From positions 25,944 to 89,943 of the forward strand of contig CAJTFB010000008.1 in assembly GCA_910575665.1 (NCBI GenBank): DNA of 64,000 bases. Direction: 5' to 3'. How positions within the stretch are numbered: position 1 is the stretch's first letter; the number at the start of each line of letters is the position of its first letter. This DNA is from Eubacteriaceae bacterium. Its GTDB lineage: Bacteria; Bacillota; Clostridia; Lachnospirales; Lachnospiraceae. The notes under the pieces are model-generated. The model worked only from the letters and a program-made list of their open reading frames with translations. It made no database searches and was not told the DNA's origin. A program made the translations under genes and the position numbers. This document shows positions 54,301 to 61,200 of the stretch, piece by piece.

Positions 54301-54503
54301 CCTTTGTAGCGCTTATGCTTGGGTATACCATGTACTGCTTTATCGGGGAGAATAAAAAGAAACGCTGGCTGGCATTTGCATACTGTGCCGCGGCCTTCGC
54401 CCTGTTTCTGCTGTTTTACCCGGTACTTTCGGGACAACCAGTTAGTGCGGGCTACGTCAATGACGGCTTGAAGTGGCTGAAGGACTGGGTATTGATATAC
54501 TAA
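51315..54503 (+). CDS. Double GT-C glycosyltransferase with PMT domain
   Basis: The 1062-residue protein fuses two polytopic modules. Residues about 1-430 form a GT-C module with about ten TM helices, YSVDMSCFRAW and GYPPGYMFVLW. After a charged cytoplasmic linker and one TM (about 480-500) comes an extracellular F5/8-type beta-sandwich (about 510-625). Then a protein O-mannosyltransferase-like (PMT/GT39) module has TYFDEVYHARTAYE (acidic catalytic pair near 650) and ENTHPPLGK. Such enzymes use polyprenyl-phosphate sugars outside the membrane to modify proteins or polymers. Whether both halves are active is unknown. AAAGGAA precedes the ATG. Confidence 0.85.
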   Translation: MYDMITVVVIMVTVLAVLYLLWFENEVKGKTVLAKKDMRPQWFNLLLLLGAALVIKSIFAVKFEAYSVDMSCFRAWSDMIYDNGISRFYYVDEGNGYPPGYMFVLWLMAVVRHIFGVDTGSQTAEYLIKLFPMLCDLGAGAVLYLLAKRRFSEGMSLMICAIYVLNPMVVADSSMWGQVDSVFTLTILLTCWLCMEEKRIPAYFVFCLGALLKFQTIMFAPILIFTIIEQVFLRDFTVKKMLRDLVGGLSAIVSMFLFAVPFGLDVVVPKYVNSLGLFEYCTVNAYNFWAIVGKNWAEQTNKFLFVKCQTWGSIAIVASVLLSGYVFYKMKEDKSKYFLSMAVLISFVFLFSVRMHERYLFPGIVLVLAGFLLRPCKELFWVYVGLSVAQFVNIVHVYHYFMELGTTGPEGYTIGATAVLTVFMAGYLLYASLRKGEIVYEPELQQGKMKKRKNSQENTRKEDKRLKFTITPSRAADKMGKVDFIVLFAIMIVYSCFALYDLGRMSAPETAWTSTQNGSQIILDFGDKKNITNLYSFTGTYEGRSFQVEVSDDGTNYTTAGTMSAGDVFKWNDVRFVGETEEAETQPFQVNTRYLRMTLLHNEAMLNELVFKDSSGEYIVPANASQYPELFDEQDEFDPELGFRSGTYFDEVYHARTAYEMIHELRSYENTHPPLGKIFISLGVRAFGMNPFGWRIVGTLFGIGMIPFIYLFGKRLFRRTWVAGVVTALFTFDFMHFTQTRIATIDVYGTFFIIAMFYFMYCYAQTSFYDTDFKKTLIPLGLSGLMMGLGCASKWTAMYAGAGLAVFFFAILLKRYMEFRIARDNPRGETAGISHSHIVEVFQKNMWKTLAFCVLFFVVIPGVIYLMSYIPFRGDTVGEGLWSRMIANQQSMFDYHSSLKEGHPYSSTWYEWPTMIRPMFYYCNTVANELKEGISAFGNPLVWWAGIFAFIYMIYRCAAKKDSISLFLIFAYLVQYLPWVLVPRCTFSYHYFPSVPFVALMLGYTMYCFIGENKKKRWLAFAYCAAAFALFLLFYPVLSGQPVSAGYVNDGLKWLKDWVLIY

Positions 54504-54537
54504 AGAAAGAACAGGAGCCAAGGAAAGGAATATTGAA

Positions 54538-55944
54538 ATGAGCGATGTACGAAGACTGATCCGGGATATTGACCGGGGAAAGAATTTGCAGAAGAATCTG
54601 CCAGTATACCGGAATTTGCTGGCAGACACATATCTGGATTATGCGGCGGTTGAATTGGTTTTTTCCAGCTATCTGCTGGTGGATTCCCTGCCGGAATATC
54701 AAGGTATTTCACGGGAGGAGAGAGCTCTCTGTGAGGAAGTGATCTCCCGGCTGCGGAGGCTGATCGGGAGTTCCAGGGAAGAAATTCCAGAGGTATTAGA
54801 GGAACTTCGGGGGATTCGTGACCAGATCACGAAGACAATGGAACAAGTTACCTTTTATACGGATCGGCTGATCTGCTATGAATATGTGCTGGACCGTATG
54901 AAAATGCGCTTTACTGAGGATAAAGAGATCAAAGAACGATTGGAAGGTATTCAGGAGGAGGAATTTGTAAACCGACTTATGGCGTTTGTCATTGCTCATG
55001 AAGATCAAAGCATCGTCAGCGACCGGCTGCAGTCGCTGATGGGAATTCTTCCGGTTCATATGACGAAACATAAGCTGCTGGAAAAGATAGAACAGACGGT
55101 ATTCCTCTATAAGGGAAGCGATGTGGCTTCCCTGGAGGGGTTTGCCTATATGATCCGCTCTGCGGCGATGCTCCATCCCCTGGGGGAGAGTACAGATGAA
55201 GAGATCGATTCGCTTTTGAAAGAGCTGGAGAGGACAGACTTCAAGGAACTGGATGCCAAGACTTATGAGGGACTTTGTGACAAATTGGAGCAGGTTAGTG
55301 AACGCATCTGTGAGATTACAGATTATTATTATTCTCTCCAGAAGGTAGTCAATGGATGTTATGCCTTTGGGTTGGTGAAGCTACATAATGACAAAAATAC
55401 AGAGACACAAAAGATCAGTCACCAGATCCTCTCTGCTGTTGTAAAAGGAGAACTGGAGGAAGAGGAACTGGAGAAGTTAGAAGGCAGGATCGAAGCATGT
55501 GTGGAACAATCCAGCTATCTGGAAGCAGTGCTTTTCGAGGTGAAGAGTTCCTGCCAGGAAGTTCTCAAAGAACTGGATCTGGAACAGGAATTTGAAGACT
55601 ATACCCGAATCGCAAATCTGTTATCGGACAGCCTGTTTGTGGATCTGGATGAGAGAAATCAAGGAAATATTGTGGATGAACAAAAGGCGGCTCAGGTCGC
55701 AGCAGAGTTGACGGAAGAGCTTTCCAGAAAGCTGGCGGAGTGTAAGAGACCGGTGAAAAAGGCAGTTATGGCGGTAGTTCTGGAGAAGCTTCCCGCTGGT
55801 TTTCCGGGAACTAGAGAGGTGGAGGAATATATACGCACGAATTTGTTTGGGTGTCAGGATGTTTCGGAAAAAGCGGCGGCAATTCTGGAGCTGGAGCAGA
55901 TGATGAGTGAGGAAGAGTACTGGCAGAGTCCAGATATTTTGTGA
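54538..55944 (+). CDS. Helical protein of unknown function
   Basis: The 468-residue, strongly charged, almost entirely alpha-helical protein has Glu/Leu heptad-like stretches (for example LEEEELEKLEGRIEACVEQ) but no TM, signal or known motif. It starts 34 nt after the glycosyltransferase with AAAGGAA upstream and is followed across 17 nt by a small protein. A cytoplasmic scaffold or adaptor is only a guess. Confidence 0.6.
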   Translation: MSDVRRLIRDIDRGKNLQKNLPVYRNLLADTYLDYAAVELVFSSYLLVDSLPEYQGISREERALCEEVISRLRRLIGSSREEIPEVLEELRGIRDQITKTMEQVTFYTDRLICYEYVLDRMKMRFTEDKEIKERLEGIQEEEFVNRLMAFVIAHEDQSIVSDRLQSLMGILPVHMTKHKLLEKIEQTVFLYKGSDVASLEGFAYMIRSAAMLHPLGESTDEEIDSLLKELERTDFKELDAKTYEGLCDKLEQVSERICEITDYYYSLQKVVNGCYAFGLVKLHNDKNTETQKISHQILSAVVKGELEEEELEKLEGRIEACVEQSSYLEAVLFEVKSSCQEVLKELDLEQEFEDYTRIANLLSDSLFVDLDERNQGNIVDEQKAAQVAAELTEELSRKLAECKRPVKKAVMAVVLEKLPAGFPGTREVEEYIRTNLFGCQDVSEKAAAILELEQMMSEEEYWQSPDIL

Positions 55945-55961
55945 CAGTGATGGAGGAAGAT

Positions 55962-56324
55962 ATGATATATTGGTACGACGATTTATACATGGATCAGCCT
56001 GTCAGAAGAGAAGAAGAAAAGTGCAGAAGAACCATTGAGAAAAGAAGCTTCTGGCAGAAGCTGCCTTGGAAAAAGAACTATTATATCATAATGCTTGCCA
56101 ATAACAGGGAAAATTTATTTGAAATTATGAACACAAGTGAGATGTTTTTTCGGTATTATGGGTATACTGACATATATATCATAGGCGTTTCCAGGCATTA
56201 CGCGGGAGCCGTAGAGATGTTTCGCCGGATTATGACAGAAGGTTACAGAAAGGATGTTGGATTCGATCCCAGGCAGTTATTCCTGCGGGAGCGTTTTCAG
56301 CCAGGTAAGACCGTCCGGAGGTGA
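55962..56324 (+). CDS. Small protein of unknown function
   Basis: This 120-residue protein begins MIYWYDDLYMDQPVRREEEK and contains a hydrophobic core strand (KNYYIIMLANNRENLFEIM) followed by YIIGVSRHYAGAVEMFRRIM, suggesting a small alpha/beta fold. No family is recognised. ATG 55962 has GGAGG 5 nt upstream; GTG 55941 is less likely. Its stop overlaps the DUF2953 gene start (GTGA), so it belongs to the same operon. Confidence 0.6.
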   Translation: MIYWYDDLYMDQPVRREEEKCRRTIEKRSFWQKLPWKKNYYIIMLANNRENLFEIMNTSEMFFRYYGYTDIYIIGVSRHYAGAVEMFRRIMTEGYRKDVGFDPRQLFLRERFQPGKTVRR

Positions 56325-57178
56325 ATGGATTGGCAATTATACTCGCGATATTGAAATTTTTGGGAATTCTGCTGTTGGTGGTGCTTTTCCTGGTGCTGCT
56401 TGCCAGTGCAGCCCTGCTTTTTGTTCCAGTTCGCTATGTGGTGGAGTTCCAGGAGGGGAAACCGGTCCGGTTAGGTTTCCGGGTTTCTTGGTTTTTGAAG
56501 GCGATTCAGATCCGTAAATCCGTTTCGGAAGATAAGGTCTATATTCATCTGCTTGGTATGAATGTCCGGAATTTGAAGAAACTGTTTCGGCGGGAAAAGA
56601 AGCAAAAGAAGGAACATAAAGAATCTCATGATACCAGAAGCCCTGTGGAGCTGGTGGATGACCTCTATGATGAGGAAAAGAAACCGGAGGATTCCCTCAG
56701 AAAAGAACAAAAGGGTAAGAAGGTGCATGTGAAGACCGATTATGAGAATAAAGAGGCGGGAAAAAAAGAAAATAAGGAAAAGACTTCCAGAAGAAATAAA
56801 AAGTCCTTTTCATTTAATAAGATATCTAGTATAATTACATTTATCCGGAGTTATGAACATCGATCCGGCTTATACAAGATAAAAAAAGAGTTTATTGCAC
56901 TATTTCGCTATCTGATGCCAGATAAGATTCATGGAAGGATTTCCTTTGGAACAGGTGATCCCTGTACCACAGGCTGGATTCTGGGAGCGGTGAGTATGTT
57001 CCGGGTGGCTTACACCGATGGGCTGACGGTCCTGCCTCATTTCGAAGAAAAAATTTTTGTGGCGGAAGGATATGTGAAAGGGAAGGTTTACCCTGTTTAT
57101 TTTCTCAGGTTATTCATGAGGGGATATATGGATGATGACATAAAGCGATGTATTCGTCACGTTTTAAAAATGATTTAA
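56321..57178 (+). CDS. DUF2953 protein (YtfI-like)
   Basis: The 285-residue protein has one N-terminal TM (about 5-30), then RYVVEFQEGKPVRLGFRVSWFL. A highly charged Lys/Glu linker (about 90-165) follows, and a C-terminal block ISFGTGDPCTTGWILGAVSMFRV typical of DUF2953. In Bacillus the homologue ytfI neighbours ytfJ, and the same order is kept here with the GerW/YtfJ gene 27 nt downstream, supporting a sporulation-stage role. The GTG start overlaps the upstream stop. Confidence 0.82.
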   Translation: MNGLAIILAILKFLGILLLVVLFLVLLASAALLFVPVRYVVEFQEGKPVRLGFRVSWFLKAIQIRKSVSEDKVYIHLLGMNVRNLKKLFRREKKQKKEHKESHDTRSPVELVDDLYDEEKKPEDSLRKEQKGKKVHVKTDYENKEAGKKENKEKTSRRNKKSFSFNKISSIITFIRSYEHRSGLYKIKKEFIALFRYLMPDKIHGRISFGTGDPCTTGWILGAVSMFRVAYTDGLTVLPHFEEKIFVAEGYVKGKVYPVYFLRLFMRGYMDDDIKRCIRHVLKMI

Positions 57179-57205
57179 TGCTGATTAGAAAGTGAGGTTA
57201 TTATT

Positions 57206-57577
57206 ATGGGAGAAAATAGTTTTAACAATACGGTGGAATCTTTGTTTAAAGGGATGGATAATTTTATCACCACAAAAACGGTAATTGGTGATGCGGTGCG
57301 CTTTGAAGATGGAACCATTGTGCTTCCTCTGGTAGATGTCAGTTTTGGAGTGGCTGCCGGGGCTTTTACCGATGATACTGCGAAGAAAAATAATGGTGGA
57401 GGTGGTATGGGTGGAAAGATCCAGCCAAGTGCCGTGCTTGTCATCAAAGATGGAAACTCCAAATTGGTAAATGTAAAAAATCAGGATGGTATTACTAAGC
57501 TGTTAGATATGGTTCCAGAATTTATGGAAAAATTCAAAAAGAAAGATGAGGCAGAGGAAGACAAGGAAGAGAAGTAG
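57206..57577 (+). CDS. ytfJ: GerW/YtfJ family spore protein
   Basis: The 123-residue protein has the conserved GDAVRFEDGTIVLPLVDVSFGVAAGAF segment and a GGGGMGGKIQPSAVLVI block, diagnostic of the YtfJ/GerW family found in spore formers, then a Lys/Glu-rich tail. It is needed in some species for spore properties or germination. It is preceded by the DUF2953 gene as in Bacillus, and no clear terminator is visible in the 54 nt before the rpmB promoter. Confidence 0.9.
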   Translation: MGENSFNNTVESLFKGMDNFITTKTVIGDAVRFEDGTIVLPLVDVSFGVAAGAFTDDTAKKNNGGGGMGGKIQPSAVLVIKDGNSKLVNVKNQDGITKLLDMVPEFMEKFKKKDEAEEDKEEK

Positions 57578-57631
57578 AGGGGCTCTGCAGAACACAATTT
57601 CAAAAAACATTGCAAAATATTTATTTTTTTC

Positions 57632-57660
57632 TTGCATTATGCTGCAAATTTTGGTAAAAT
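57632..57660 (+). promoter_or_regulatory. SigA-type extended -10 promoter for rpmB
   Basis: TTGCAT (57632-57637), a 17-bp spacer ending TGG and TAAAAT (57655-57660). The rpmB start is about 65 nt downstream. Confidence 0.8.
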
Positions 57661-57725
57661 AGTCGTGTTGTGTGTGAATAAACAAAGTTTATGAGTTAAG
57701 TTGAAGATAGAAGGAGGTGCTTTTC

Positions 57726-57911
57726 ATGGCAAGGTGTGCAGTTTGTGATAAGAGCGTACATTTCGGTAATGCAGTGAGCCATTCTCACAGAAGAAGCAAT
57801 AAAATGTGGAAATCGAATCTCAAATCAGTAAGAGTAAAGGTAAATGGCGGAACAAAAAAAATGTATGTTTGTACTTCCTGCCTTCGCTCAGGCATAGTAG
57901 AGCGTGCGTAG
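57726..57911 (+). CDS. rpmB: 50S ribosomal protein L28
   Basis: The 61-residue L28 starts MARCAVCDKSVHFGNAVSHSHRRSNK. Four cysteines (C4, C7, C49, C52) make it the zinc-binding form. AAGGAGG lies 8 nt before ATG 57726; the GTG at 57717 overlaps that site and is not the start. It is monocistronic, between its own promoter and a terminator. In many Firmicutes rpmB neighbours the yloU (Asp23) gene; here a flagellin gene lies between them. Confidence 0.96.
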   Translation: MARCAVCDKSVHFGNAVSHSHRRSNKMWKSNLKSVRVKVNGGTKKMYVCTSCLRSGIVERA

Positions 57912-57941
57912 TCTGCGATACTTAAACGACAGAACATAATG

Positions 57942-57992
57942 ACAGGTCCTTTATCCGGGAAGATAACTTCTGGAGCAGGGATCTGTTTTTTT
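57942..57992 (+). terminator. Probable rpmB terminator
   Basis: ACAGGTCC (57942-57949) pairs with GGGATCTGT (57978-57986) with a G-U pair, and the enclosed sequence forms a second stem (TCC-GGGAAG against CTTCTGGA). A run of eight T follows. The stretch from here to the flagellin promoter at 58079 is AT-rich and holds nothing else I can support. Confidence 0.65.
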
Positions 57993-58078
57993 GTTGTAAT
58001 GCCGAAAATATTACTAACAATAAAGTTAAAACATCTTATCAATAAGAATAAAATATACATTTATTGTCATACTCCTGG

Positions 58079-58107
58079 TTGTTTCTGACCAGCGGTCATG
58101 CTATAAT
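58079..58107 (+). promoter_or_regulatory. Promoter of the flagellin gene (SigA-like)
   Basis: TTGTTT (58079-58084), a 17-bp spacer ending TGC and a perfect TATAAT (58102-58107). No SigD/sigma-28 motif of the TAAA-N15-GCCGATAA type was found, which is unusual for a flagellin. The predicted leader is about 165 nt. Confidence 0.7.
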
Positions 58108-58118
58108 ATATAACATGT

Positions 58119-58250
58119 AAGGGAAATAATGTATTTATATGGAATTTTTTCCTTTCATACTCTGGATGCGGTGGGAAACATATGCTGTAAGCCTATGAGG
58201 GCAGATGTGGCAGCTGGGAAGGAGTCCGGTTGGGACGGACACTTCAAATA
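58119..58250 (+). ncRNA. Structured 5' leader of the flagellin mRNA (candidate)
   Basis: ACATATGC (58178-58185) pairs with GCAGATGT (58201-58208) with one mismatch, around a 15-nt loop. GTCCG (58224-58228) pairs with CGGAC (58236-58240), extended by GAAG/CTTC past an internal loop. An AAGGGAAAT/ATTTTTTCCTTT stem is possible at the 5' end. This part is richer in G and C than the flanks. It does not match the c-di-GMP-I or -II riboswitch consensus as I know them. Its identity is open. Confidence 0.45.
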
Positions 58251-58280
58251 ACAAAATATATTTTTTAAGGAGAGTATGTT

Positions 58281-61200
58281 ATGATTATTCAGCACAATAT
58301 GGCCGCTCTTAATATGATGACACAGCTTGGCGTTACAAATGATAAGCTAAAGAAGGCAGCAGAAAGACTTTCGTCCGGTTACAGAGTCAACCGTGCAGCA
58401 GATGATGCGGCAGCAATGGCGATTTCTGAGAAAAAACGGGCACAGATACGAGGGCTTGCCCGCGCTTCAAAAAATGCACAGGATGGGATTAGTTTTGTAC
58501 AGACTGGAGATGGAGCCATGAGCCAGATTGGGGCAATGCTCCACCGAATGCGGGAGCTCACGGTCCAGGCGTTGAATGACGGGGTCTACGAACCAGCTGA
58601 CCGGGCGGCGCTGCAGATGGAGTTTGATCAGCTGCAGGGTGAGATTGACCGGGTGAACGACCAGACAGAATTTAATAAAAAACCTGTATTTGAGCATTAT
58701 ACAGACAACTTTTCATTGCTTGAGGGAAACCGGGTTTGGAGCCAGGATCAGATCCATACCATCGATAGCAGCAATTCCTCTCTCACGGTGAAATATATTG
58801 TGGTGGAGCCAGACGGGACAGAGGTAGAAAAAGAAAAGACGCTTACGATTCCTGAGGGGACATATACCACCCAGGAATTGATGGATGAAATGGACAATGT
58901 GGTGACGGCGCTGGGAGATGAGGCGGATGGACTGTATCTGGAATATAGTGATGATCATAAATGCAACATGGTACTTCAGAATGGAAAAGAGGTTAAGGAT
59001 GTATCGGGCGGGCTTTCTTATCTGTTCTATGACTGTTATGGCGGCAATAAATCGGGGGCGCTTATCGGGACGACGGTCTTTTTTCCGGGAGACCCGCTTG
59101 TTGTGAAAGACGGCGAAAACGATGAGCTGCATTTTCGTATCGAATATTATGACGGTACGATGAAGGAGATTGACATAGATGTTGCCGAGGATGGTTACAC
59201 CCGGAATGACATGATCAAGTATCTGAATGAATATAGGTTTCCAGATGGCAAAACACTGAATGATTATGGAATCAAGGCAAGTGAATATGGGGATGCATCG
59301 ATTCAGATCGGCGGTGATACAGGACTTATCACCGGACTGAAAGGAAACATGTTTGCCATCGATGACAAGCATTTTGATTCGGTGTTCTATGACAATACGA
59401 AATACGGGACGGCAAAAGAGGTGCCAGCGGTATTTACTGGTGGTAATGTACTGAATGCCTCAGATGTGAATTTCAGTAAGTTTGACATTGATAATACAAA
59501 TAACACACTGCGGTTACGGGTGGATGGAGGCACATACGAGACCATTCAGTTGGATGCCGGGAGCTATAACATTACGGAGATGGTCGCACAGCTCCAGAAG
59601 AAACTGGATGAAAAAAATCTGGGAATTAAGGTGACCCAGCATACGGTCAGTGGGGTGACAACGCCAAATGGGAATAAAAGTTACCGGTTTTCTGGTCTTA
59701 CATTGACCACAAATTCCATCGGAAAGGAGAGCAGTATTGAGTTTGATGTGCCGGGCAGCAGCGCGTATGATACGCTGTTTGTCCAGCGCAGGTATACAGA
59801 TCCTGGCAAGGATTCAAATATAGTTGACGGGGAGTGGTATACAACGAACAGCGCTCCTTATCTCATGGGAGGGAAGGTATTTGACAGTACCGTAGATTTT
59901 CCGCTGACGATCGATGGTTCCAATAAGTCCTTTTATCTGGAAGTGACAGAGGAGGGTGAGACTCCTAAAAAGCAGCTGATTACATTGACGGAAAAAACAT
60001 ATTCTTCACTGGATCAGATCATAAAGGAGATCAACGACCGCATCGGCGATCAGACAAATTATGCGGGAAAGATCCAGGCAGTCAGGAGTAGCAGCAGGAT
60101 TGAGCTGACGACAAAACCGGGCAATGATACGGTGACAAAGATCAACGTATCCGGCGGTGTTACCAGCGGATATGATGTTCTGTTTGTGGGAGAGACGGTT
60201 ACTTACCCGAGAGGTACAAGCATTACTTTGCTGCCGATCAAACCAGATGCTTCCGGCAATATTACCCTGACGTCCCTGAATAATAAGCTGAATGTAAGTA
60301 TCGGGGGCGAGTACCGCACGGTGACGATAGCGCCGGGGACTTATACCCCGGAAAAACTGGTAGAACTTCTGAATGAAAGCGAGCTAAAAGGAAAACCAGT
60401 GACCTCATATAATACGTATTCTTCTTCTGCTAATAGTGGGAAAACGGTTTATAAAACCAACAGCGCTACGACGGAGAGTGGAAAAGAGAGCCCCTGCACG
60501 AATTCGGGAGCGGCAGGAACAGGCGGAAAAGTTGATGGTTCCACCCAGGTTAAGGATGGTACATCGGGGTGGCATCAGCTGGGTGGAACCCTGGGTTCTT
60601 ATACGAAGATTGACAATTCAAATAATCAGTTTTCCATCGATATCAATGGAAAGAAATATACGGTAACACTAAAAAACAGCACGGGTTCTGGTTATACGGC
60701 CAGTGGGCTGGCGAAAGAGATTGAGGACAGGCTGAAAGAGGTTACATCGGAGGCAAACCAGGTAAAGGTTTCCGTGAACAGTGGGCACTTAAGGTTTACC
60801 ACCGTTGCTGTGGGGGAGGGGAAAACGGTGACTACAGCAGGGTGTGACTCTCCTTTTCTTGCCAGTGTCAATACAAACAAAACCAAAGGGTATACTACCA
60901 TATCCTCCATTTATTCCAATACCTATCCTATTACCCTTAATTCTTCAAACAATCAGTTTACAATTAAAATCGACGGAAAGGCGGAGACCGTCTCGCTGGA
61001 CACGACTAAGACCTATAACAACCTGAGTGATATCCAGAAGGAATTGAATGATAAGTTGTCTGTCAAAGGAGTTACGGTCAGTATCCATGGAAGTGGTCTG
61101 AGATTTGAGAGAGATACGCCGGGGTCGGGGAGTGTCAGTCTGGATATAGACAACAGCGGTACAGCGGGCGGTATCATATTTAAAGCACCGGCCACGGCGA

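Noticed and set aside
52317-54629. A 770-codon open frame on the minus strand opposite the PMT-type gene
   Set aside because: It is entirely antisense to a clearly recognisable glycosyltransferase and the predicted protein has no family pattern; it is a by-product of codon use.
58119-58250. c-di-GMP riboswitch before the flagellin
   Set aside because: The sequence lacks the conserved core blocks of c-di-GMP-I and c-di-GMP-II as I know them, though it is structured; kept only as an unidentified leader.
58713-59372. A 219-codon open frame antisense to the flagellin gene
   Set aside because: It lies inside the coding part of the flagellin and has no recognisable domain.
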